Source: Pelagibacterium lentulum (GTDB taxonomy: Bacteria > Pseudomonadota > Alphaproteobacteria > Rhizobiales > Devosiaceae). Taken from it: 64,000 bases of DNA. Made by a program: the position numbers and the translations under genes. This document shows positions 8,265 through 16,439 of the stretch, in pieces. A model generated the notes under the pieces. It had not been told where the DNA came from and searched no databases. It was given only the letters and a program-made list of their open reading frames with translations. The DNA is taken from assembly GCF_003992625.1 (NCBI RefSeq), contig NZ_RZMW01000048.1:186001-250000 (forward strand), in the 5' to 3' direction. Numbering within the stretch: the first letter of the stretch is position 1; every line of letters starts with the position of its first letter.

Positions 8265-9278
8265 TTATTCTTCGCCGGGAACCGCGTTAACCCGATCTAC
8301 CATGCCTTCAGGCCAGTCCTGAGCATACTGGCTATCAAGGTAAAGGGCCTGTACGTGGCTGCGGAACGCATCGACGTCAGGCGTGTAAACACGAAGCCCT
8401 TGGGATTCAAAGTACGTTGCCAACTCGTTTTCAAGTCCGCTCTGACGTACGTAGATCTCTTCCGCTGCGTCATAGGCAGCCTGCTGCATGACGTCCTGCT
8501 GTTCCGGCGTAAAGCTGTTCCAGACATCGGCACTGATCGAAAGGAAGTTCATGTCCACAAGGTGGCTGGTCAGAACGATCTGGTCGGTGACTTCATAAAA
8601 GCGGGAGTCACGTACAGTTGGCAGGGGGTTGTCCTGCCCATCGATGGCGCCGGTCTGCAGTGCGGTGTAAACTTCGCCAAAAGCCATAGGCACCGGATTT
8701 GCGCCGAGGGCCCGCCCCAGGAACTGCCAGGAGTCGGCGTCGGGCATGCGCAGGATGACACCGGAAAGATCTTCTGGTGTAGTCACCTCACGGTCGCCAC
8801 GCAGGTTTACGTGGCGCTGGCCGAGATAAATCACGGTGAGCAGTTTGATGCCCATCGCGTCCTCGACAATTTGGTACATTTCCTCGCCAATATCACTCTG
8901 GAACACGTTGATCTGGTGGCGACCGTCACGCATCAGATAACCGGAGGTGAACATGCTCCACTCGGGGAAGTAGTTGGAGAGCTCCTGCGCCGAGGTGATC
9001 GACATTTCGAGGTTGCCGCGAGCAATGGCTTCAAGTTCGGTGCCCTGGCGGAAAAGCGTCCCGTTATAGTGTGGCTCATAGGTCGCGAAGTCCGCGATAG
9101 CCGGCGCGAAGATTTCTTCGATCACGACCGAGCGGACGTCGGTTGGGGTTTGCACTGCGGACATGCGCAGGGTGACGGTATCCGCAAAGGCAGGCAGAGC
9201 TGTGCCTGCGACAGCGGCGGAAAGGGCCAGGCCAGCGGCGGAAGCCATCAGTCCACGGCGGGTAAAAGCAAATGACAT
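8265..9278 (-). CDS. TRAP transporter solute-binding protein (DctP family)
   Basis: This is a 337-residue periplasmic binding protein. The N-terminus has a twin-arginine-like TRRGLMASAAGLAL signal and a likely AFA cleavage site near residue 32. The mature part has the DctP fold, with RMPDADSWQFLGRALGANP and GEVYTALQTGAIDGQDNP; Arg in the RMP segment is the family carboxylate ligand. The ATG at 9278 is 9 bases from GGAGG; a TTG at 9284 is in frame but too close. First gene of a seven-gene operon. Likely ligand is a sugar acid. Confidence 0.93.
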   Translation of the reverse strand: MSFAFTRRGLMASAAGLALSAAVAGTALPAFADTVTLRMSAVQTPTDVRSVVIEEIFAPAIADFATYEPHYNGTLFRQGTELEAIARGNLEMSITSAQELSNYFPEWSMFTSGYLMRDGRHQINVFQSDIGEEMYQIVEDAMGIKLLTVIYLGQRHVNLRGDREVTTPEDLSGVILRMPDADSWQFLGRALGANPVPMAFGEVYTALQTGAIDGQDNPLPTVRDSRFYEVTDQIVLTSHLVDMNFLSISADVWNSFTPEQQDVMQQAAYDAAEEIYVRQSGLENELATYFESQGLRVYTPDVDAFRSHVQALYLDSQYAQDWPEGMVDRVNAVPGEE

Positions 9279-9543
9279 AAGCAATGTCCTCCCGGTTCTA
9301 AATCTGCGCCTCGCATTCGGCGCGCTCCTCGTTACTCACAATCCACAATAATCACCGCTATGTCTATCGACCTCCCCGGCGCCTGGGCGTGAGCATTACT
9401 GATCATCATGCCTCTAGGCGATGCACAATGTTCATTATCGAACATTCGTAACGATAGGCGCGTGCTATGTCAACAGTGCATGGTTCTGCCTGGTTTTTAC
9501 GTAACATATTGATATATATATTAAAAAATGTTAGTGAAAGAAA
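9279..9543 (-). promoter_or_regulatory. Promoter region of the TRAP operon with AATGTTC palindrome
   Basis: This noncoding region upstream of dctP carries a perfect inverted repeat, AATGTTC at 9427-9433 and GAACATT at 9440-9446, separated by six bases and about 150 bp ahead of the start codon. An AT-rich stretch follows at 9505-9530. The repeat is a candidate operator for one of the local regulators; no promoter boxes are clear enough to place. Confidence 0.45.
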
Positions 9544-9572
9544 TAACCCGCAAGCGAAGCGCTTGCGGGTTA
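9544..9572 (-). terminator. Rho-independent terminator after the FAA hydrolase gene
   Basis: A perfect 13-bp stem (TAACCCGCAAGCG, 9544-9556, paired with 9560-9572) has a 3-nt loop. Read on the minus strand it follows the FAA hydrolase stop by about 50 bases and runs into TTATTTCTTT. It separates the FAA-SDR unit from the TRAP operon. Confidence 0.8.
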
Positions 9573-9620
9573 CGGTAATTTCTAAAGCAAAATTGTTCGG
9601 AGTCGTACAGACTGTAACCG

Positions 9621-10481
9621 CTATTGAGCAGCCACGACCTTTTGGCGCTGTGCGCCCAGCCCTTCGATGCCGAGCGTCATCACCTGTCCGGGCTTGAGGT
9701 AGATCGGCTCGGGCTTCTGGCCCATGCCAACGCCTGGAGGTGTGCCGGTGGAGATGATGTCGCCCGGCTGCAGGCTCATGAACTGGCTGAGATAGGAAAC
9801 GATCTTTTCAACCGTAAACACCATGGTCGCCGTTGTGCCATCCTGATAGCGCTTGCCATCGACCTCCAGCCAGAGCTTGAGGTTCTGCGGATCGGTAACT
9901 TCGTCCGCCGTCACGAGCCAGGGGCCGATAGGGCCGAACGTATCGCAGCCCTTGCCTTTGTCCCAGGTGCCGCTGCGCTCGATCTGGAACTCGCGTTCGG
10001 ACACGTCATTGACAACGCAATAGCCTGCCACATGCGAGAGGGCGTCCTTTTCCGCGATATAGCGACCCGGCTTGCCGATCACGACACCGAGTTCGACTTC
10101 CCAATCGGTTTTCTTTGAGCCGCGCGGGATTTCAACATCATCATCGGGGCCGACGATCGCGCTGGTCCACTTGTTGAACACCACCGGTTCAGGCGGAACA
10201 GGAAGGCCGGATTCTTCGGCATGGTCGGCATAGTTCAGGCCAATGCAGATGAATTTTCCGACTTGGCCCACGCAGGGGCCAACGCGCAAGCCGCCTTGCG
10301 GCTTGCCCTCGACAAGCGGAAGGCTCGCCGGATCGATTGCTTGCAGCTTCGCAAGCCCTTCAGGAGTGAGTGCGTCGCCGGAAATATCGGCAACGATACC
10401 GGAAAGGTCGCGCACATTGCCGTCAGCATCGAGCAGGCCTGGCTTTTCCGAGCCCTTGGCCCCGTAGCGAAGCAGTTTCAT
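9621..10481 (-). CDS. Fumarylacetoacetate hydrolase family protein (diketo-deoxy sugar acid hydrolase-like)
   Basis: This is a 286-residue FAH-family hydrolase. It has GLNYADH at 81-87, the metal-binding DWEVELGVVIG at 126-136, NDVSER at 158-163 and the C-terminal STGTPPGVG. This length and pattern match the enzymes that hydrolyse 2,4-diketo-3-deoxy-L-fuconate or -rhamnonate to pyruvate and lactate; such proteins are often misannotated as ureidoglycolate lyase. It follows the SDR gene by about 50 bp and ends at a strong hairpin. The SDR-hydrolase pair forms the last two steps of the non-phosphorylative fucose/rhamnose pathway. Family is firm, substrate is inferred. Confidence 0.88.
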   Translation of the reverse strand: MKLLRYGAKGSEKPGLLDADGNVRDLSGIVADISGDALTPEGLAKLQAIDPASLPLVEGKPQGGLRVGPCVGQVGKFICIGLNYADHAEESGLPVPPEPVVFNKWTSAIVGPDDDVEIPRGSKKTDWEVELGVVIGKPGRYIAEKDALSHVAGYCVVNDVSEREFQIERSGTWDKGKGCDTFGPIGPWLVTADEVTDPQNLKLWLEVDGKRYQDGTTATMVFTVEKIVSYLSQFMSLQPGDIISTGTPPGVGMGQKPEPIYLKPGQVMTLGIEGLGAQRQKVVAAQ

Positions 10482-10534
10482 ATGTTTCTTCCTCAGAACA
10501 TTTTCAGATGATGTGAAATCGAGCGTCGATCGTG

Positions 10535-11266
10535 TCAGATGGTCCAGCCGCCATCGATATTGAGCGCTTGTCCGGTCGTATAGGTGGCCGTAGCCAAATA
10601 CAGTACCAGTTCGGCGATTTCTTCGGGTGTGCCGATCCGTCCTATGGGCTGACGTGCAACGAATGCAGCGCGCGCCTGCTCATAGTCGCCTTGCGCCCGC
10701 AATCGCTCCTGCAGGCTCGGGGAATCCACCGTGCCGGGGCAGATCGCGTTGCACCGAATCCCCTGCGCCACATAGTCAGCGGCAATAGCCTTGGTCATGC
10801 CGATAACAGCGGCCTTTGTGGTGCCATAGATGAACCGGTTCGGCACGCCTTTAACCGACGAGGCCACTGAGGACATGTTGATGATCGTGCCGTCGCCATG
10901 TTCGAGCATGGCAGGCAGAAACGCCTTTATGGTGCGGATCATGGCCTTGACGTTGAGGTCATAGGCAAATTCGATATCGGCATCGGGGCACTCCAATATT
11001 GTGCCGCCGTGAACCACGCCCGCACAATTGAAGAGAATGTCGATCCGGCCGATTTCACTGGCAGCAGCGGCAACATCTTGTGCGCTCAGGACATCGAGCT
11101 TGCGCGTTGTCACATTTACAATGCCTTCAAGCTCGGCGAGAGCGGCAGTATTGATGTCGGTGGCAATGACACGCGCACCTTCCTGCGCCAATCGTTCGAC
11201 CGAAGCGCGGCCGATTCCCTGCGCCGCGGCCGTTATCAAGGCTGTTTTGCCCTCAAGTCTTCCCAT
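10535..11266 (-). CDS. SDR oxidoreductase, 2-keto-3-deoxy-L-fuconate/rhamnonate dehydrogenase-like
   Basis: This is a 243-residue SDR. The cofactor motif is TAAAQGIG at 12-19, with aspartate D37 after beta-2 indicating NAD preference; NCAG lies at 80-83, and the active site has Ser near 133, Tyr147 and Lys151 (YGTTK). The opening MGRLEGKTALITAAAQGIG is typical of the dehydrogenases that oxidise C4 of 2-keto-3-deoxy-L-fuconate or -rhamnonate. Its product would be the substrate of the FAA hydrolase downstream. It is divergent from the amidohydrolase across a 279-bp promoter region. Assignment rests on family resemblance plus pairing. Confidence 0.85.
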   Translation of the reverse strand: MGRLEGKTALITAAAQGIGRASVERLAQEGARVIATDINTAALAELEGIVNVTTRKLDVLSAQDVAAAASEIGRIDILFNCAGVVHGGTILECPDADIEFAYDLNVKAMIRTIKAFLPAMLEHGDGTIINMSSVASSVKGVPNRFIYGTTKAAVIGMTKAIAADYVAQGIRCNAICPGTVDSPSLQERLRAQGDYEQARAAFVARQPIGRIGTPEEIAELVLYLATATYTTGQALNIDGGWTI

Positions 11267-11545
11267 CTTTTATGCCTTTGACTGTGAACTGGTTCGCGCA
11301 CCAGCGTAAAACAACCGCGATATTGTAAGGAGAATGACAGCCAAATTCGCACAGACCGTCAGCCTGAAAGATTTGCCTGTGCCTGCACGATCGATGCTCC
11401 TCCCGAATGCGGCGCGCGATGACTTTACACTGTTGTGCATATATGAAACTTTAATTCGTATGTAATCATGACATGTTAGTGCCGTCAACGCTGCAACTCT
11501 ATAGGGCGGTGCAAAAGCAACAAGTGTCAAACCGGGAGGGGAAAT
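11267..11545. promoter_or_regulatory. Divergent promoter region, SDR and amidohydrolase
   Basis: This 279-bp noncoding gap must hold the promoters of both divergent transcripts. It turns AT-rich between 11430 and 11475. CATGTTAGTG at 11473-11482 resembles AATGTTAGTG at 9527-9536 in the TRAP operon promoter, a possible shared half-site. No full palindrome was found. Confidence 0.3.
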
Positions 11546-12376
11546 ATGCGCATTCTCGATACGCATCTGCATCTGATCTATCGCGATAGGATTTCCTATC
11601 CATGGGTCAAGGGAGCAGGGGGTCTGGATAATGACTTCACGCTCGAGAGCTATCTGGCCGAGGCACGCGGGCTGGACATTGAGTCGGCGCTGCATATGGA
11701 AGTCGATGTGGCTGAAAGCGACATCGAAGCCGAAACTGCCTTTGTGACAGGCATTGACCCATTCGTCGTCGGCGCAATTTCGTCGGCTCGGCCTGAGAAT
11801 AAGGACTTTCCTGCACAACTCGAACGCCTGATGGAAATCGGGAATGTAAAGGGTATTCGTCGCGTATTGCATGTGGTGCCTGATGAAGTATCGCAAACGC
11901 GGCTTTTCGTGGAAAATCTGACGCATCTGAAGCGTCACGATCTGAGCTTTGATCTATGCCTCCTGGCCCGGCAATTACCCTTGGGCATGGCGCTGGCCGA
12001 CGCGCATCCCGACACCCAGTTCATTCTCGACCATTGCGGTGTGCCCGATGTCGAAGCGCAAGCGCTCGATCCGTGGAGGGCCTACATCACCGACATGGCG
12101 CGCCGCCCCAATGTCGCTGCCAAGATTTCTGGCGTCATCGCCTATGCTGGCAAGGATTGGAGCGTTGAAACGCTACGCCCCTTTGTCGAACACGTAATCG
12201 AGGCGTTCGGCTGGGACCGTGTGGTCTGGGGCAGTGACCATCCGGTCTGCACCACCACAGCGTCGCTGACGGACTGGGTTACGGCCACGCGGCAACTGAT
12301 TGCCGGTGCATCGGAGGATGAGCAGGCCAAGCTGCTGCATCGCAACGCTGAGCGGATATATCGCATTAACCCATAG
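11546..12376 (+). CDS. Amidohydrolase family protein (sugar-lactone hydrolase-like)
   Basis: This is a 276-residue TIM-barrel metal-dependent hydrolase of the amidohydrolase-2 family (COG3618), the group that includes L-fuconolactonase. The first metal motif HLH lies at 7-9, followed by ISYPWV; an FILDHCGVPD strand is near 160 and the C-terminal WGSDHPV carries the conserved aspartate. GGGAGGGG lies about 6 bases before the ATG. It faces away from the SDR gene. Hydrolysis of a sugar lactone to the free acid would complete the cluster's front end; no sugar-acid dehydratase gene is visible nearby. Confidence 0.85.
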   Translation: MRILDTHLHLIYRDRISYPWVKGAGGLDNDFTLESYLAEARGLDIESALHMEVDVAESDIEAETAFVTGIDPFVVGAISSARPENKDFPAQLERLMEIGNVKGIRRVLHVVPDEVSQTRLFVENLTHLKRHDLSFDLCLLARQLPLGMALADAHPDTQFILDHCGVPDVEAQALDPWRAYITDMARRPNVAAKISGVIAYAGKDWSVETLRPFVEHVIEAFGWDRVVWGSDHPVCTTTASLTDWVTATRQLIAGASEDEQAKLLHRNAERIYRINP

Positions 12377-12528
12377 CACGCCGTCGCTAGCCAGACGGGG
12401 AAAGCTCGCTTCAACGATCTGGTTTAACCCAGTTTCACTGTCATTACCGTCCACCATGCCCTCTGGAAAGGGGGTGACGCGTTCGGGGTTGATCAGCGCG
12501 TAACAAAGCGCACTTGCACAGCAAGGCG

Positions 12529-12554
12529 ATGGCCACCCAGCTCAGGGTGGCCAT
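12529..12554 (-). terminator. Hairpin terminator between convergent genes
   Basis: ATGGCCACCC at 12529-12538 pairs perfectly with GGGTGGCCAT at 12545-12554 over a 6-nt loop. It lies between the amidohydrolase gene and the siderophore-binding protein gene, which converge. The uridine tract is poor on both strands. Confidence 0.5.
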
Positions 12555-12574
12555 GCGGCAATTGCGGAACCTTG

Positions 12575-13486
12575 TCAGTCTTGAACGCCATAAATGCTGG
12601 CAATATCGTCCAGCATGAGGTTGGCGGCGATCACGCCGCCGGCGGTATTCCAGATGGCGTCCGATACCGGATGTACGTTCCCATTCTTGACAACATCCAG
12701 GGCAAGCCAGAGCGGATCGTTCAGCCAGTCCTGCGCCTGGGCATTGCCTTCATCGTTGCCGGTTTCATAAACGTAGTAGAACAGTCGGTCGCCTTCGAGT
12801 TCGGGAATGCGCTCCTTTGTAATCGCATCGGCAAACTCTTCCTTGTCCTGGGTTTGAGGCCTTGCAAAACCAAGCTGCCTGAGCGCGAGACCGGCAAAGG
12901 TGTCGTTGTAATACATGCGGGTCTGGCCGGACATGAAGCGCGCCAGTGAGATCTCTTCTTCGAGGCTTTCGCCGAGAGCTTCGGACAGATCGGCAATACG
13001 GGCATCATATCGGGCGAGAACCGCCGCGCCGTCCTCCGACTTTCCGAGCGCTTCCGCATATAGGGTGAAGTTGATCCGCCAGTCGCCGCGCAACCGCTCT
13101 GAGACAACTGTGGGTGCAATCGCCGAAAGCTGCTCATAGATGCCTTCCTGACGCGACATGTTGGCGAGAATCAGGTCCGGTTCGAGTGCTGCCAGCAATT
13201 CAAGATTGACCGCCGATTCCTCGCCGAGAACCATAACATCGGCCATCGCCTCGGCGATGTGATCGTACCAGGGATCGCCCAGCCATGACCGCACGGCGCC
13301 GACAGGGGTAATGCCAAGTGCAAGAACCGCTTCGGTTCCCTCGTTGGTCAAAACCACAACGCGCTGCGGATTGTCCGGGACGTCAGTGATTCCCATTGCA
13401 TGGGATACTTCATGCGCCTGTAACGCAGAAGGCAACATAAGAGCGGCCAGCGCAAGCCCGGCAAGAGTAAAGCGGAAGTTGAGCAT
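12575..13486 (-). CDS. Iron-siderophore ABC transporter substrate-binding protein
   Basis: This is a 303-residue periplasmic protein of the FecB/FhuD/BtuF class. It has a signal peptide (hydrophobic core to about residue 20, cleavage near ALQA-HE). PQRVVVLTNEGTEAVLALGITPVGA near 40-65 is the family start, followed by a class III two-lobe fold with NLELLAALEPDLILAN near 94-110. It is divergent from the two permeases and ATPase, which together make a full importer. Control by iron is suggested by a TGA-N9-TCA palindrome in the shared promoter. Ferric chelate specificity is unknown. Confidence 0.92.
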   Translation of the reverse strand: MLNFRFTLAGLALAALMLPSALQAHEVSHAMGITDVPDNPQRVVVLTNEGTEAVLALGITPVGAVRSWLGDPWYDHIAEAMADVMVLGEESAVNLELLAALEPDLILANMSRQEGIYEQLSAIAPTVVSERLRGDWRINFTLYAEALGKSEDGAAVLARYDARIADLSEALGESLEEEISLARFMSGQTRMYYNDTFAGLALRQLGFARPQTQDKEEFADAITKERIPELEGDRLFYYVYETGNDEGNAQAQDWLNDPLWLALDVVKNGNVHPVSDAIWNTAGGVIAANLMLDDIASIYGVQD

Positions 13487-13502
13487 CGGAGCACCTTTAA
13501 CT

Positions 13503-13517
13503 TGACATTGTTAGTCA
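13503..13517. promoter_or_regulatory. Putative iron-responsive operator (RirA-type)
   Basis: TGA-N9-TCA occurs here, and the core is palindromic as TGAC-N7-GTCA. It lies 17-31 bases upstream of the binding-protein start and about 65 bases ahead of the permease operon. This matches the IRO box recognised by RirA in rhizobia; alphaproteobacterial Irr or Fur sites look different. Binding is inferred. Confidence 0.5.
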
Positions 13518-13580
13518 GAAAATGATTTGCAGATGCACCCATTAAATGGTGAGTGTCAATATCCACTTTAAGGTTCGCCC

Positions 13581-14603
13581 GTGACCACCATAGCTTTGAC
13601 CGCGCACGCCGCTCCCGATCGCACCTTTCGGATGCCAGTCATCTATGTAGCGCTTTCGGCAATGCTTGCGCTTGCCATTGCGGCCAGCCTGATGATCGGT
13701 CTCAAAGCCTATTCACCGCTTCAGATATGGACAGCATTCAGTCGGCCCGATGCCAGCGAGGCTGCCATTGTCATTACCAATCTGCGATTGCCCCGTGCGC
13801 TTATGGCTCCATTGGTCGGAGCGGCTTTGGGAATGGCGGGGGTTGTCGTCCAGACGCTTGCCCGCAACCGCATCGCTTCACCCGATACCTTGGGACTCAA
13901 TGCAGGTGCATCGCTGGCTGTCGTTCTTGCGAGCTTTGCCTTGGGGGTGACGTCCCTTCCTGGACTTTCGCTTGCGGCGGCGCTTGGCGCGCTGGCCGCG
14001 GGATTGCTGGTTTTTGGAATTGCAGCCGGGGCAGGCGGCCTTTCGCCCGTCAAGATCGTTCTGGTCGGTGTCACCATTGCGGGGCTGGGGCATGCGTTTG
14101 TCGAGGTCATCCTGACGACCCGCGAAGCCGTCTTCGAGCAGCTTTTGTTCTGGTTGGCCGGGGCCGTCGTCGATAGGCCGATCTCACTTGTTGCCAACGG
14201 CATCCCTTTTGTCGCCGCCGGGGCCGTTCTGGCCGCAATTTTAGCTCCGGCGCTTGACGCTTTACAGGCCGATGACACGACAGCGGCGGGCGTGGGGGTG
14301 CCGCTGGGGCTTGTTCGGGCAGGGGCCTTCGTTGCCATTTCCCTTTTGACGGGCGCGGCTGTCGCGATGGCAGGGCCGGTTAGTTTCGTGGGACTCGTTG
14401 TGCCTCATGCCGCGCGCCACCTTGCAGGGTTGCGGCACCGCCGCCAACTGATCGTGGCAGCGCTCGTTGGCGCGATCTATGTCACACTGGCCGACATTGC
14501 TGCGCGGTTCGTGATCTATCCTTCGGAAGCGCCGGTGGGCGCTATCACCGCCGTTGTCGGCGGTATCGTGCTTCTTGCGCTTTTGAAGAGGCGTGCGGCA
14601 TGA
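13581..14603 (+). CDS. FecCD-family iron-siderophore ABC permease, first subunit
   Basis: This is a 340-residue inner-membrane permease of the FecCD/BtuC type with about nine to ten hydrophobic segments. Family segments include LRLPRALMAPLVGAALGMAG near 70-90, TLARNRIASPDTLGLNAGAS near 95-115 and GPVSFVGLVVPHAARHL near 263-279, the last being the ATPase-contact region. It starts with GTG, with AAGG about 7 bases upstream. It overlaps the second permease by four bases. The two proteins are related and probably form a heterodimer. Confidence 0.93.
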   Translation: MTTIALTAHAAPDRTFRMPVIYVALSAMLALAIAASLMIGLKAYSPLQIWTAFSRPDASEAAIVITNLRLPRALMAPLVGAALGMAGVVVQTLARNRIASPDTLGLNAGASLAVVLASFALGVTSLPGLSLAAALGALAAGLLVFGIAAGAGGLSPVKIVLVGVTIAGLGHAFVEVILTTREAVFEQLLFWLAGAVVDRPISLVANGIPFVAAGAVLAAILAPALDALQADDTTAAGVGVPLGLVRAGAFVAISLLTGAAVAMAGPVSFVGLVVPHAARHLAGLRHRRQLIVAALVGAIYVTLADIAARFVIYPSEAPVGAITAVVGGIVLLALLKRRAA

Positions 14604-15628
14604 TAAGTCTCGCTCATCCCGGCGCCCGAATGCCACTACTGCTTTCGACACTATTGCTGCTTTTCTTGGCAAGCCTCGTGCTCGGGGTCGCGTTCGGTTC
14701 CACTTGGATACCGCCCGAACAGGTTGCCCTAACCTTTGCGGGACTCGGCGAAAGAACGCAGACGATCATCATCATGAATCTGCGGTTGCCGCGTGTCGTT
14801 TTGGCGGCTTTGGCCGGAGGCGCCGTTGCGGCTGCCGGTTTCCTGCTTCAGCGGATCACGCGCAACGAACTGGCATCGCCCGCGGTTCTGGGGGTAATCG
14901 ATGGTGCCGCACTTGGCGTCGTGCTGATGCTGACCCTGTTTTCCAACGAGAGCAACCAGCTCTCGATCCCCATTACATATCAGCCGCTCGCAGCGGCTTT
15001 GGGCGCCATTGCAGCGATCAGCCTGGTTTTTGGCCTGGCAGGAAGACAATCGGTATCCGCTATTAGACTGCTCTTGTTCGGCATTGCCATCGCCGCCATC
15101 GCCAAGGCAATAACCGTAGTGCTGATGATTGTCGGGCCGATTTACCGGACCACACAAGCAGCCCGCTGGATTGCGGGTGCTGTCAATGAGGCAAGCTGGA
15201 ACGAAATCCATATCGTTACAGCCGTTCTCATCCCGGTCCTCATACTCGTTCTCATTGCAATCCGGAGCCTGCCCCCAGCAGACCTTGACGAAAGCTCAGC
15301 GCGTAGCGTCGGGCTTGATCTGCCCGTTTACCGCCTCGGCATTTTTGCTCTCGCAGCCCTTCTCACGGCATGTGCCGTGGCCTTTGTCGGCGGCATTGGC
15401 TTTATCGGGTTGATTGCCCCGCATCTGGCGCGATTGATGGTGGGACGCAATGTTTACGCTTCACTCCTGGGCAGTATTCTTATTGGCGCCATTATGCTGA
15501 TCGGTGCCGATCTCGTTGTCCGCGTGCTGTTCACTCCGCTTGAAGTGCCGGCGGGTACAGTGACTGCAATCGTGGGCGCTCCCTATTTCCTTTATCTTCT
15601 CATGCGCAGTCAGGCTCACAATGGGTGA
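14600..15628 (+). CDS. FecCD-family iron-siderophore ABC permease, second subunit
   Basis: This is a 342-residue membrane protein homologous to the preceding permease: NLRLPRVVLAALAGGAVAAAG near 58-78, RNELASPAVLGVIDGAALG near 88-106 and GGIGFIGLIAPHLARLMVG near 265-283. The ATG overlaps the stop of the first permease (ATGA) and its own end overlaps the ATPase start by eight bases, so the three genes are one translationally coupled unit. Confidence 0.93.
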   Translation: MISLAHPGARMPLLLSTLLLLFLASLVLGVAFGSTWIPPEQVALTFAGLGERTQTIIIMNLRLPRVVLAALAGGAVAAAGFLLQRITRNELASPAVLGVIDGAALGVVLMLTLFSNESNQLSIPITYQPLAAALGAIAAISLVFGLAGRQSVSAIRLLLFGIAIAAIAKAITVVLMIVGPIYRTTQAARWIAGAVNEASWNEIHIVTAVLIPVLILVLIAIRSLPPADLDESSARSVGLDLPVYRLGIFALAALLTACAVAFVGGIGFIGLIAPHLARLMVGRNVYASLLGSILIGAIMLIGADLVVRVLFTPLEVPAGTVTAIVGAPYFLYLLMRSQAHNG

Positions 15629-16412
15629 TTTGACCAAGACTTCCGTTCATATTGATAAGTTGTCGCTAAGCTACGATCAGACGACAGTCATCGACGCTTT
15701 GTCGCTGCCCATTGAAGAAGGCAAGATCACCGTGCTGGCAGGCCCGAACGGCTGCGGCAAGTCGACATTGTTGCGCGCCATCCGGCGGCTTCACAGGCCA
15801 CAGGCGGGGCGGCTGCTTATCGATGACATCGATATCGCGCGCATCGGGCACAAGGCTCTGGCGCGGCAGATCGGATTGCTGGCTCAAAGTCCGTCGGCGC
15901 CCGAAGACATGACTGTAGAAGATCTTGTGCGTCTGGGGCGTTATCCGCATCAGTCGATGCTGCAGCCTTGGAATGCGCTGGATGGCGAAGCGATTGCCCG
16001 CGCGATGGATGGCACCGGCGTCAGCCATTTGCGGCATCGGCGTATTGGTTCACTGTCCGGTGGGCAGCTCCAGCGCGTCTGGATTGCAATGGTCTTGGCG
16101 CAGGAAACGGGCATTGTCTGCCTTGACGAGCCAGTCAATCACCTGGACATGGCCCATCAGATCGAGTGCCTAAAGCTCGTTGCCCATCTCAATGCACTTT
16201 ATGGGCGCACGATCATCCTGGTGCTTCATGATCTCAACCTTGCGGCGCGCCATGCAGATACGCTCGTGTTCATGAAGGAGGGCAGGATGGTTGCGAGAGG
16301 CGCGCCCGGCGTTCTTATGAACGAAGAAACGATTGCAGACGTGTTCGGAATTAGCGCGCGCGTCATTACCGATCCCGTCCACCAACGGCCGCTCTGCATT
16401 CCCGTCTATTAA
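15621..16412 (+). CDS. Iron-siderophore ABC transporter ATP-binding protein
   Basis: This is a 263-residue FecE/FepC-type ATPase. It has Walker A GPNGCGKS at 41-48, the Q-loop LLAQSP near 90, the ABC signature LSGGQLQR near 142 and Walker B IVCLDEP near 163, followed by the switch histidine in LVLHDLN. It overlaps the second permease. It completes the ferric-chelate importer with the divergent binding protein. Confidence 0.94.
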   Translation: MGDLTKTSVHIDKLSLSYDQTTVIDALSLPIEEGKITVLAGPNGCGKSTLLRAIRRLHRPQAGRLLIDDIDIARIGHKALARQIGLLAQSPSAPEDMTVEDLVRLGRYPHQSMLQPWNALDGEAIARAMDGTGVSHLRHRRIGSLSGGQLQRVWIAMVLAQETGIVCLDEPVNHLDMAHQIECLKLVAHLNALYGRTIILVLHDLNLAARHADTLVFMKEGRMVARGAPGVLMNEETIADVFGISARVITDPVHQRPLCIPVY

Positions 16413-16439
16413 TCCGGATTTGCTCCAGGCGCGTCCCGT

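Noticed and set aside
8865-8885. A TTGGTACATTT match to the TetR-linked repeat inside the DctP gene
   Set aside because: It is within coding sequence, single, and explained by the codons there.
8355-9275. A 306-codon open frame on the plus strand opposite the DctP gene
   Set aside because: The DctP frame has signal peptide, family motifs and operon position; the opposite frame has none and is a by-product of GC-rich codon use. The same holds for long antisense frames at 20100-20999, 22091-22906 and 32860-33915.
11270-11938. A 222-codon minus-strand frame across the divergent promoter and the amidohydrolase gene
   Set aside because: It overlaps a well-supported gene in antisense and covers a region that must contain promoters; no family resemblance.
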